Origin: Virgisporangium ochraceum
GTDB taxonomy: Bacteria; Actinomycetota; Actinomycetes; Mycobacteriales; Micromonosporaceae
NCBI RefSeq assembly: GCF_016863655.1
Contig: NZ_BOPH01000113.1
Coordinates: forward strand, 1-64,000
DNA: 64,000 nucleotides
Direction of reading: 5' to 3'
Part shown: positions 24,359 to 33,694 of the stretch, in pieces
Layout: each line of letters starts with the position of its first letter
Position numbering within the stretch: position 1 is the stretch's first letter
Position numbers and translations under genes: made by a program
The notes under the pieces: generated by a model
The model's input: the letters and a program-made list of their open reading frames with translations, nothing else
Told to the model about the DNA's origin: nothing
Databases searched by the model: none

Positions 24359-25117
24359 TCAGGACAGGCGGGCTTGCACCACCAGGTGGTGGAGGGCTTC
24401 GCCGCTGCCGGGGCGGTCGGGCAGCTTGGTCTCGTCGCGGGCCTGTTCCAGGGTCCGCTGGAGGCGTTGGACGTCGGACTCGAGCTGGCGGCGTAGGGCC
24501 GTGTCGCTGCCCAGCGGCTCCTTCTCGGCCCGGGCCTTGCGCTCGATGAGGTCGGGCACGTACGGCAGGTCCATGCCGGGAGCCAGCGTCGGCAGGTCGC
24601 ACTCCAGCTCGCCGGTGCGCATCAGGTGGATGCCGGTCAGCAGCACCCGCAGCGTGTAGAGGGCGGGCTTCACGCTGCCCTCGCGCTCGAAGAGCTGCCA
24701 CTGCCCCTTGGCGAAGCCGAGGTAGTGGTGGGAGTGGTAGCGCGTCACGCAGCCCGGCGCCAGGGCGACCAGCTCGGCGTGCAGGTCGGACGTGGTGACC
24801 ACCAGCGGCGAGAGCACCTGCTCGAGGATGTGCCCGTTGGGGCGCAGCAGCAGGCGGCAGAACTTGGCCAGCTCCTGCGACACCACGTCGAGCTCGACGC
24901 CGTCGCGGGTGCGGCTGGACTGCAGCGTCTCCGGACCGGTGCGCAGCCCGATGACCTCCTCCAGCGGCAGCCGGTGGACCGCGCGGATGTCGAGGTCGGA
25001 GTCGGCCGAGGCGAAGCCGTACATGTGGGAGCCGCTGATGGTGGCGAACACCGCGGGATAGGGCAGGGCGGCCACGGCGTCGGCGGCCACCGGCGGAATC
25101 TGGTAGATCACGGGCAC
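24359..25117 (-). CDS. nucleotidyltransferase, DNA polymerase beta superfamily
   Basis: A 252-residue minimal nucleotidyltransferase. The catalytic motif is SGSHMYGFASADSDLDIRAV, with GS and the Asp-x-Asp pair that binds the metals. The rest is helical, including LRPNGHILEQVLSP and a long coiled C-terminus (LRRQLESDVQRLQRTLEQAR). The family (COG3541-like) transfers nucleotides to unknown acceptors. The GTG at 25117 has GGAGG 8 nt upstream. It overlaps the upstream paralogue by 10 bp, so the two are translated together and may form a heterodimer. Confidence 0.82.
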   Translation of the reverse strand: MPVIYQIPPVAADAVAALPYPAVFATISGSHMYGFASADSDLDIRAVHRLPLEEVIGLRTGPETLQSSRTRDGVELDVVSQELAKFCRLLLRPNGHILEQVLSPLVVTTSDLHAELVALAPGCVTRYHSHHYLGFAKGQWQLFEREGSVKPALYTLRVLLTGIHLMRTGELECDLPTLAPGMDLPYVPDLIERKARAEKEPLGSDTALRRQLESDVQRLQRTLEQARDETKLPDRPGSGEALHHLVVQARLS

Positions 25118-25773
25118 GGGCTCGCCCTCCGGACGTCGATCAGGAACCCGTTCACGGTGGCGCGGTCGGGCTCGGCGGGCAACGGGGTTTCGGCGAGGGC
25201 GCGGTCGAGGTCGGCGTGCAGGTCGTCGGCTTCGGCGACGACCGAGGACCAGGGAACGGCGCCGGAGCGCACGGCCAGCAGCGGCTCGCGCCACGCGGTC
25301 ACGTCGACCAGCACCTCACCGGTGCGCAGCACGTGGGCGCCGGCCCGCAGCAGGCGCAGCATGTGCATCGCCTGCTTCCACTTGACCGGCTCGCCGCGGG
25401 CTCTGGTGGCGGCGAGCTTGCCCATCTGGGCCTTGGCGTACCGGCCGTACGTCTCGTAGACGCGCCGCGACAGGAGCGCGCTGCGCCGGTCCAACAGTTG
25501 TTGACCGACCGGGGTGAGCGTCTCGACCAACGGTGACCACAGAACTTCGAGCACGGTGGGGTTGGCGGCCAGGCCGAGCTGCAGGCAGCGGGCCAGCTCC
25601 CAGTGCAGCTCCTCGGGGCGGGGCCCGTCGCGGTGGGTCGGGGGCGGGTCGAGGCTCCAGAACGCGTCGGCGGGGGCGAGGAACACGCCGCGGCGGTCGG
25701 TGTCGGAGTCGGGTCCGTCGAGGCCGTAGGCGCGCGACCCGACGACGACCGAATAGATCACGTCGTGCGTCAC
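25108..25773 (-). CDS. nucleotidyltransferase, DNA polymerase beta superfamily (paralogue)
   Basis: A 221-residue protein. The catalytic loop is VVGSRAYGLDGPDSDTDRRG, with GS and Asp-Ser-Asp-x-Asp, followed by a helical domain with WKQAMHMLRLLRAGAHVLRTG. The same helix pattern occurs in its neighbour, so they are paralogues. The GTG at 25773 is chosen because the next upstream in-frame start (25821) would run into the divergent glycine riboswitch. Function is unknown. Confidence 0.8.
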   Translation of the reverse strand: MTHDVIYSVVVGSRAYGLDGPDSDTDRRGVFLAPADAFWSLDPPPTHRDGPRPEELHWELARCLQLGLAANPTVLEVLWSPLVETLTPVGQQLLDRRSALLSRRVYETYGRYAKAQMGKLAATRARGEPVKWKQAMHMLRLLRAGAHVLRTGEVLVDVTAWREPLLAVRSGAVPWSSVVAEADDLHADLDRALAETPLPAEPDRATVNGFLIDVRRASPCP

Positions 25774-25820
25774 ACCGCAGCAGGGTACCGGTCCTGGTAG
25801 CGTCGGATGGGCCACGATCA

Positions 25821-25909
25821 CCCGCGTGGGAGAGACCGCCAGCGCAGGAACAGGCGGCGCCGAAGGGGCAACTCCTCCCGGAACCTCTCAGGCAGAAGGA
25901 CCACGCGGG
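25821..25909 (+). ncRNA. glycine riboswitch upstream of gcvP
   Basis: A single glycine aptamer. The closing stem is CCCGCGTGG (25821-25829) with CCACGCGGG (25901-25909), a perfect 9-bp pairing. The conserved core words GGGAGAGAC, GCGCCGAAGGGGCAA and CCTCTCAGGCAGAAGGAC are all present in the usual order. A 7-bp G-rich/C-rich pairing (25945-25951 with 25968-25974), 20 bp before the gcvP ATG, could be the expression platform hiding the ribosome site. Glycine binding would be expected to raise gcvP expression. No second full aptamer is seen. Confidence 0.93.
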
Positions 25910-25994
25910 CAGGCGCCTGGAGGGAACCACGTTTCCGACAGTGGGGAGGGGGTTACGACAACGCTGTCCCCTCCGCACGGTTTGGAGCGTTCCC

Positions 25995-28781
<2,787 letters not shown>

Positions 28782-28790
28782 GGCTGTCTC

Positions 28791-28817
28791 AAGGCCGCGG
28801 CATCACGCCGCGGCCTT
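28791..28817. terminator. bidirectional terminator hairpin after gcvP
   Basis: An 11-bp perfect stem (AAGGCCGCGGC with GCCGCGGCCTT) with a 5-nt loop lies between the convergent gcvP and DUF5999 stops; its last base is also the first of the minus-strand stop codon. The TT at the end of each arm is the only U-run, as is common in high-GC actinobacteria. Confidence 0.75.
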
Positions 28818-29032
28818 CAGGCGGCCGCGAGGGTCGGGCGGGTGACGTGCGGCGCGGGGCCGCGGCACGGTGCGACGGAACGGCCGTCGGGGAGCAGCTC
28901 ACCGGTGTCGTCGAACACGATCACGCCGTTGCAGAGCAGGCTCCAGCCCTGCTCGGGGAACGACGCAAGCACCTTTGCGGCGTCGTGGTCGGGTGCCTCA
29001 GCGGGCGGGCATTCAGGTAGGTGGCTGCACAT
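28817..29032 (-). CDS. DUF5999 family small protein
   Basis: A 71-residue protein, MCSHLPECPPAEAPDHDAAK followed by ASFPEQGWSLLCNGVIVFDD and TGELLPDGR. This is the conserved DUF5999 pattern found across streptomycetes and relatives, with Cys/His residues (CSH, ECP, LLCNG) that could bind a metal. Function is unknown. The ATG at 29032 has GGAG about 8 nt upstream; longer readings lack conservation and cross the divergent promoter. Confidence 0.88.
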   Translation of the reverse strand: MCSHLPECPPAEAPDHDAAKVLASFPEQGWSLLCNGVIVFDDTGELLPDGRSVAPCRGPAPHVTRPTLAAA

Positions 29033-29170
29033 GGTGGTTCTCCGGGTGGACTGTGAGGGGTGGTGCGTGTGGGTGCTGCTGCGCTGGTGTGTGGTCCTGG
29101 TCATATGAACAGTGACGCACGCTACTCCCCTGGACAACGGCAATTCGAGCGTGGCACGGCACGTTCTCGG

Positions 29171-29176
29171 GATAAT
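29171..29176 (+). promoter_or_regulatory. putative -10 box for the pabB-like gene
   Basis: GATAAT stands 11 bp before the ATG at 29188, so the transcript would be leaderless or nearly so. The -35 region is unclear (TTCGAG lies 21 bp upstream, which is too far). The surrounding 29100-29187 segment is the least GC-rich part of this neighbourhood, as expected for a divergent promoter region. Confidence 0.45.
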
Positions 29177-29187
29177 CGCCCCTTCGT

Positions 29188-30378
29188 ATGAGGAGAGCCG
29201 ACCCACTCGTCGCTGATACGTCATTGACCGTTCCGACGGCCTTACCCGGCGTATCGGAGGGTTGCCGTGCCCACCTTTCGGAGGTTGCGCGGGTCGAGTG
29301 GCGGGCCACGCACGCGGGGTGGGCGGGCGACCTCGAAGCGTTCCTGGCCGGGTACGGGCTGGGCCTCACCGGGACCCTCCGTCCCGACCACACGGTGTGC
29401 GGCGCGGCGGTGCTCCTGTCGGCCGCCGCCGGGGCCGTGCTCGCCGGCGCGCCGGCCCGACAGTCGCCCGCTCACGTGGTCCCGGATGTGGTGGCCGTGG
29501 TGTACGGACCCGGCGCCGCCCGGGCGGAGGCCGCCCCGCGCGGACCGTGGCGGGTCGGGGCGTGGGAGCCGAGCTGGTCGGTGGCCGGGCACTCGGCGGC
29601 GGTGTCGGCCGTGCGGGAGGCGATCGGACGCGGGGACGTGTACCAGGTGAACGTCGTCGGCCACCGGTCGGCGCCGTACCTGGGTGACCCGGTGGCGGCG
29701 CTGCGCCGGCTCGGGTCGGTGCCCGGCGCCCGCTACGGCGGGGTGCTGCGCGGCGACGGCTGGGCGGTGGGGTGCGCGTCGCCGGAGACGTTGGTGCAGG
29801 TCAGCGGCGGAACCGTACGCACCCGTCCGATCAAGGGCACGAGGCCGGCGACCGTACGCGGCCGTACGGAACTGCTCTCGTCGCCGAAGGAGCGGGCCGA
29901 GCACGTGATGATCGTGGACCTGTCCCGCAACGACCTCGGGCGGGTGGCCCGGGTCGGCAGCGTGCGGGTCGCGGAGCTGTTCGGGGTGCGCGAGTGGGCC
30001 GGCCTGTGGCAGGCCGAGTCGGACGTCGTGGCCGACCTGCGCCCGGACGTGGGACTGGCCGAGCTGCTGGCGGCGGTGTTCCCCGGCGGGTCGGTGACGG
30101 GCGCGCCGAAGCTGGCGGCGCTCGACATCGTGCACGCGGTGGAGCCGGTGGGGCGGGGTCCGTCGATGGGCGCGTTCGGCTGGGTCGGCCCCGACGGGCT
30201 GGACCTGGGCCTGACCATCCGCACCGCGGCCGCGGACGCCGAGCGCCTGCACGTGTGGGCGGGTGGCGGCATCACCTGGGGCAGCGACCCCGACGAGGAG
30301 GTGGCGGAAGCGGCCAGCAAGGCCGCTCCGATTGCGGCCGCCCTGAGCGGAGCTCGGGGCGGCCGCAATCGCCACTAG
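29188..30378 (+). CDS. pabB: chorismate-binding enzyme, aminodeoxychorismate synthase component I-like
   Basis: A 396-residue chorismate-utilising enzyme. The motifs RPIKGTRP, SPKERAEHVMIVDLSRNDLG, FPGGSVTGAPKLAALDIV and GGGITWGSDPDEEV make up the catalytic core shared by PabB and TrpE. The PIKGTRP Lys points to the aminating subgroup. The shorter length and divergent N-terminus favour PabB over TrpE, but an isochorismate or anthranilate role is not excluded. The first 30 residues are unlike the family; the ATG at 29188 is supported by a GATAAT box 11 bp upstream. Confidence 0.85.
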   Translation: MRRADPLVADTSLTVPTALPGVSEGCRAHLSEVARVEWRATHAGWAGDLEAFLAGYGLGLTGTLRPDHTVCGAAVLLSAAAGAVLAGAPARQSPAHVVPDVVAVVYGPGAARAEAAPRGPWRVGAWEPSWSVAGHSAAVSAVREAIGRGDVYQVNVVGHRSAPYLGDPVAALRRLGSVPGARYGGVLRGDGWAVGCASPETLVQVSGGTVRTRPIKGTRPATVRGRTELLSSPKERAEHVMIVDLSRNDLGRVARVGSVRVAELFGVREWAGLWQAESDVVADLRPDVGLAELLAAVFPGGSVTGAPKLAALDIVHAVEPVGRGPSMGAFGWVGPDGLDLGLTIRTAAADAERLHVWAGGGITWGSDPDEEVAEAASKAAPIAAALSGARGGRNRH

Positions 30379-30469
30379 ATGATCTATTCCGAGGGCTCGG
30401 ACGTCCGTCCGCCTGTTTCGTGATGAATGTCGGGAGCTCCGCCATACCGATACGTCGATGATCGTGAGC

Positions 30470-30524
30470 GGGTGGGAGGCTATGAACATCAACAAGCGTT
30501 TGTGATGTTCGTAGCCTCCCACCC
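30470..30524. repeat. 23-bp inverted repeat in a low-GC gap
   Basis: Arms 30470-30492 and 30502-30524 pair at 21 of 23 positions around a 9-nt loop, giving a strong hairpin starting GGGTGGGAGGCTATGAACAT. It lies in the 273-bp gap between convergent pabB and wrbA, where GC content drops well below the flanks. It may be a terminator for both genes or the remnant of a mobile element. The rest of the gap shows no credible gene. Confidence 0.65.
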
Positions 30525-30651
30525 ATCGGCATCGGTTGATGGCCGATGGTCCCGTGCGGGTCGCGGAACAGCCATCAAACAGGCAAAACGCCTAGTCATC
30601 CCGTGTCAGGCCTTGGAATCAATCATCTAGGTGCGCCGGGCAACTAGGTCG

Positions 30652-31260
30652 TCATCGGCTCTTGAGCTTGCCCGCCACCGTCACCACGCGCTGGGCGAGG
30701 TGGTCGAGCGCTGCGTACTGGGCCTCGCCGAGCGGCGCGTCGTTGTTGCCGCCCGTGACGTGCGAGACGCCGTACGGGTTGCCGTCGGCGTACTTCAGCG
30801 GGTCGGTGTAGCCGGGCGCCACGAGGATGCCGCCGAAGTGGTGGATCGTGTTGTACAGGGCGAGCAGCGTGCTCTCCTGCCCGCCGTGGGCGGTCATCGA
30901 CGCGGTGAACCCGGAGTACACCTTGTCCTGCAGCAGGCCCTGCCCCCATTGCGGGCCGAGCGTGTCGATGAACTGCTTGAGCTGGCTGGCGATGTTGCCG
31001 TACCGGGTCGGGCTGCCGAAGATCACCACGTCGGCCCAGACGACGTCGTCGGCCGTGGCCACCGGGTCGTTCTCCACGGCCCGGCGGTGGGCGGCCCAGC
31101 CGGCGTTCGAGGCGATCGCCTCCTCCGGCGCCAGTTCGGCGACGTGGCGGCGGCGGACCTCGGCGCCGGCCTTCTGCCCGGCCTCCTCCAGGCGCTCGGC
31201 CATGCTCTGCAGCGTGCCGGTCGACGAGTAGTAGACGATCGCAAGGCGAGTATCAGACAT
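30652..31260 (-). CDS. wrbA: NAD(P)H:quinone oxidoreductase WrbA-like flavodoxin
   Basis: A 202-residue flavodoxin-like enzyme. The FMN phosphate loop is YYSSTGTLQS, followed by FGSPTRYGNIASQLKQFID and the WrbA hallmark TASMTAHGGQESTL, ending ALDHLAQRVV. It catalyses two-electron reduction of quinones. The promoter contains the palindrome GTTGCTTGCGCAAC 16 bp before the start, also present upstream of the adjacent pirin gene. The two probably form one regulon responding to quinone or redox stress. Confidence 0.93.
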   Translation of the reverse strand: MSDTRLAIVYYSSTGTLQSMAERLEEAGQKAGAEVRRRHVAELAPEEAIASNAGWAAHRRAVENDPVATADDVVWADVVIFGSPTRYGNIASQLKQFIDTLGPQWGQGLLQDKVYSGFTASMTAHGGQESTLLALYNTIHHFGGILVAPGYTDPLKYADGNPYGVSHVTGGNNDAPLGEAQYAALDHLAQRVVTVAGKLKSR

Positions 31261-31275
31261 GGGTGTCGCCTACCC

Positions 31276-31289
31276 GTTGCTTGCGCAAC
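31276..31289. promoter_or_regulatory. palindromic operator, wrbA copy
   Basis: GTTGC-N4-GCAAC, in full GTTGCTTGCGCAAC, followed by TA. An identical 16-base word lies at 32394-32409. The site covers the pirin stop codon and the presumed wrbA promoter. The same palindrome upstream of two redox genes suggests a MarR- or HxlR-type repressor encoded elsewhere. Confidence 0.75.
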
Positions 31290-32365
31290 TAATCATCGGT
31301 GCTGGCGTCGACGCCGGCGTGGGCGGCCGGGATCTGGCCGAGGCGGCCCTTCTGGTAGTCCTCGAAGGCCTGCACGATCTCGGCGCGGGTGTTCATCACG
31401 AACGGGCCGTAGGCCACCACCGGCTCGCGGATCGGCTGCCCGCCGAGGAGGAACACGTCGAGGTCGCTCGACGGTGAAGCCTCCAGGGTCACGCTGTCGC
31501 CGGTCCCGAAGACAGCGAGCTGACCGCTACCGAACGGACGGCCCTTGGGCCCGACGAAGCCCTTGCCGCTGAGCGCGTAGGCCAGGGCGTTGAAGTCCGG
31601 TCGCCACGGCAGCGTGAGCTTCGCGCCGGCCGCGAGGGTGGCGTGCACCAGGGTGATCGGCGTGTGCGTCGAGCCGGGGCCCTGTCCGATGCGCCCGCCT
31701 CCGCGGGCGCGGACGCCTTCGAGGCGACGCCTTCCCTCGTCGCTCCGGTCGCTGCGCTCCCTCCGCTCCTCAGTCCAGGCGTCGCCGGCCCCGGCGTCGT
31801 GACCGTCGACCTCGCCGGCGATCACGCGCAGCAGCGCGCCGCCGTCGGGGGAGCTGAGCAGCGCGACCCGCTTGCCGGTGATGTCCTGGTAGCGCGGGGT
31901 GGCGAGCTTGAGCGCCTTCGGCAGGTTCACCCACAGTTGGACGCCGTGGAACAGGCCGCCGGCCATCACCACGTGCTCCGGCGGGGTCTCGATGTGCAGG
32001 ATGCCGGAGCCGGCGGTCATCCACTGGGTGTCGCCGTCGCTGATGAGCCCGCCGCCGCCATGGGAGTCGGAATGGGCCATCTGGCCGTCGAGCATGTAGG
32101 TGACCGTCTCGAAGCCGCGGTGCGGGTGCCACGGGGTCCCCTTGGGCTCGCCGGGGGCGTACTCGACCTCGCCCATCTGGTCCATGTGGATGAACGGGTC
32201 GAGGGCGCGCAGGTCGACGCCGGCGAACGCGCGGCGCACGGGGAAGCCCTCGCCCTCGTAGCCCTTCGGCGCGGTGGTCACCGACACCACCGGGCGCGCC
32301 GTGGCGTCGGCCGCCGGCGGGGTGACGCGCGGCAGGGTGATCGGGTCGGCGGTGACGGCTGGCAT
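31289..32365 (-). CDS. pirin family protein with an in-frame insertion
   Basis: A 358-residue bicupin. The metal-binding set is His80 and His82 (WHPHRGFETVTYML) with His124 and Glu126 (SGILHIETPPE), and TQWMTAGSG is the pirin signature. Quercetinase activity is known for some members. Residues about 190-228 (rich in Arg, Asp, Glu and Gly, such as TEERRERSDRSDEGRRR) have no counterpart in the family and come from a structured, repeat-like DNA insertion, which lengthens the protein by about 38 residues between the two cupins. ATG at 32365; wrbA follows after 28 bp. Confidence 0.9.
   Translation of the reverse strand: MPAVTADPITLPRVTPPAADATARPVVSVTTAPKGYEGEGFPVRRAFAGVDLRALDPFIHMDQMGEVEYAPGEPKGTPWHPHRGFETVTYMLDGQMAHSDSHGGGGLISDGDTQWMTAGSGILHIETPPEHVVMAGGLFHGVQLWVNLPKALKLATPRYQDITGKRVALLSSPDGGALLRVIAGEVDGHDAGAGDAWTEERRERSDRSDEGRRRLEGVRARGGGRIGQGPGSTHTPITLVHATLAAGAKLTLPWRPDFNALAYALSGKGFVGPKGRPFGSGQLAVFGTGDSVTLEASPSSDLDVFLLGGQPIREPVVAYGPFVMNTRAEIVQAFEDYQKGRLGQIPAAHAGVDASTDD
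31682..31798. repeat. palindromic DNA insertion inside the pirin gene
   Basis: This stretch contains a perfect 8-bp hairpin (GCGCCCGC, CTCC, GCGGGCGC at 31691-31710) and a 10-bp inverted repeat (GGCGACGCCT and AGGCGTCGCC) around an imperfect CGCTCCGGTCGCTGCGCTCC tract. It keeps the reading frame. It resembles the palindromic elements that insert in frame into protein genes of other bacteria. Confidence 0.6.
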
Positions 32366-32393
32366 GGCGTCCTCCTCGGTCCTCAACAAGATT

Positions 32394-32407
32394 GTTGCTT
32401 GCGCAAC
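32394..32407. promoter_or_regulatory. palindromic operator, pirin copy
   Basis: GTTGCTTGCGCAAC, identical to the wrbA site, lies 29 bp before the pirin ATG in the 106-bp divergent gap with peptide deformylase. It could also influence the deformylase promoter, whose start is 65 bp away on the other side. Confidence 0.75.
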
Positions 32408-32471
32408 TACCCGCGTCAAGCCGTTCCGTGCCGGAGATATTCCACGTAAGGACCCCTGGTACCTTGCGGCC

Positions 32472-32975
32472 ATGACGATCCGCGAGATCCGGTTGCTCGG
32501 CGACGCGGTGCTGCGCACCGAGACCGACCCGGTGACCTCGTTCGACGCCGAGCTGCGCGAGCTGGTGACCGACCTGCTCGACACCGTGACCGGGCGGCCC
32601 GGCCGCGCCGGCGTGGCGGCACCGCAGATCGGCGTCAGTGCCCGGGTGTTCAGCTACGCCGTCGGCGAGCAGGTCGGGTACGTCGTCAACCCGGTGCTCA
32701 CCGTCGACTGGACCGAGGAGCAGGACGACGAGGAGGGCTGCCTGTCGATCCCCGGCCTGTACTTCCCCCGCCGGCGGGCCAACTCCGCCTCCGTCACCGG
32801 CGTCGACCAGCACGGCGAGCCCATCACGGTCAGCGGCACCGGGATGCTGGCCCGGGCGCTGCAGCACGAGACCGACCACCTCAACGGCGAGCTGTACATC
32901 GACAAGCTCACCGGCGACGTGCGCCGGCAGGCGCTGCGCGCGGTCCGCTCCGCGCCGTGGGCCCAGCGCGGCTGA
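32472..32975 (+). CDS. def: peptide deformylase
   Basis: A 167-residue iron/zinc hydrolase removing the formyl group from new proteins. Motif 1 is GVAAPQIG (47-54), motif 2 is EGCLSIPG with metal ligand Cys90, and motif 3 is QHETDHLNG with His132, Glu133 and His136. All catalytic residues are intact. It stands alone and divergent from pirin, and is followed by a 14-bp tandem repeat before a convergent regulator. Confidence 0.95.
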   Translation: MTIREIRLLGDAVLRTETDPVTSFDAELRELVTDLLDTVTGRPGRAGVAAPQIGVSARVFSYAVGEQVGYVVNPVLTVDWTEEQDDEEGCLSIPGLYFPRRRANSASVTGVDQHGEPITVSGTGMLARALQHETDHLNGELYIDKLTGDVRRQALRAVRSAPWAQRG

Positions 32976-32976
32976 C

Positions 32977-33017
32977 CTGGTCCCGCGTGTCTGGTCCCGC
33001 GTGTCTGGTCCCGCGTG
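32977..33017. repeat. three tandem 14-bp repeats
   Basis: The unit CTGGTCCCGCGTGT is present three times head to tail (the last unit is one base short) in the gap between the convergent deformylase and response-regulator stops. It looks like slippage duplication; no function is evident. Confidence 0.8.
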
Positions 33018-33018
33018 G

Positions 33019-33678
33019 CTAACGGTTGCCGCCCGGAACGACCACTCCGCTCTCGTAGGCGAACACCACCGCCTGGGTGCGGCTGACCACGCCGAGCTTG
33101 GTCAGCAGCCGCGACACGTGCGTCTTCACCGTCGCCTCGCCGATATGCAGCGCGCCGGCGATGTCGTCGTTGCTGGCGCCGCGCGCGACGTGCACCAGCA
33201 CCTCCCGCTCGCGCGCGGTCAGCTGGTCGAGCAGCGGCTGCGGCGGCGGCGCGGGACGCGGTGCGAACGCCTCGACCATGCGCAGCGTCACCGCCGGGTC
33301 GAGGAGGGCGGCGCCGGTGTGGACCGTGCGCAGCGCGGCCAGCAGCCGCTCCTCGGGCGCGTCCTTGAGCAGGAAGCCGCTGGCGCCGGCCCGCAGCGCC
33401 CCGTGCACGTACTGGTCGAGGTCGAACGTGGTGACCACCAGCACGGCCGGCGCCGGCTGACGGGCGCAGATGCGTCGGGTCGCCTCCACACCGTCCATGC
33501 GGGGCATCCGCACGTCGACGATCACGACGTCCGGTCGGAGCCGCTCCACCGCCGCGACGGCCTCGACCCCGTCGGCGGCCTCGCCCACGACGGCCATGTC
33601 GTCGGCGCTGGCGAGCACCATGCGCAGCCCGGCCCGCACGAGCCGCTCGTCGTCGGCGATGAGCACCCGCAGCGTCAC
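33019..33678 (-). CDS. NarL-family response regulator
   Basis: A 219-residue regulator. Receiver residues are LIADDERLV and Asp in VIVDVRMPRMDG, with switch Thr in VVTTFDLDQY and Lys in FLLKDAPEE. The LuxR HTH is LTAREREVLVHVARGASNDD followed by GEATVKTHVSRLLTKLG. GTG start 16 bp after the kinase stop. With the kinase it forms a two-gene operon divergent from the membrane protein at 35019, a plausible target. Confidence 0.92.
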   Translation of the reverse strand: MTLRVLIADDERLVRAGLRMVLASADDMAVVGEAADGVEAVAAVERLRPDVVIVDVRMPRMDGVEATRRICARQPAPAVLVVTTFDLDQYVHGALRAGASGFLLKDAPEERLLAALRTVHTGAALLDPAVTLRMVEAFAPRPAPPPQPLLDQLTAREREVLVHVARGASNDDIAGALHIGEATVKTHVSRLLTKLGVVSRTQAVVFAYESGVVVPGGNR

Positions 33679-33694
33679 GTCCCACCCACCGCCG

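Noticed and set aside
24220..24549. Plus-strand reading after the CCTAG site at 24194
   Set aside because: It encodes Gly/Arg-rich sequence opposite the nucleotidyltransferase gene and has no family resemblance.
25774..25821. Start of the first nucleotidyltransferase at GTG 25821
   Set aside because: It would take in the divergent promoter region and end at the riboswitch aptamer; GTG 25773 fits homologues better.
30427..30630. A 67-residue reading in the low-GC gap
   Set aside because: It spans the whole hairpin, has no ribosome site and no recognisable pattern.
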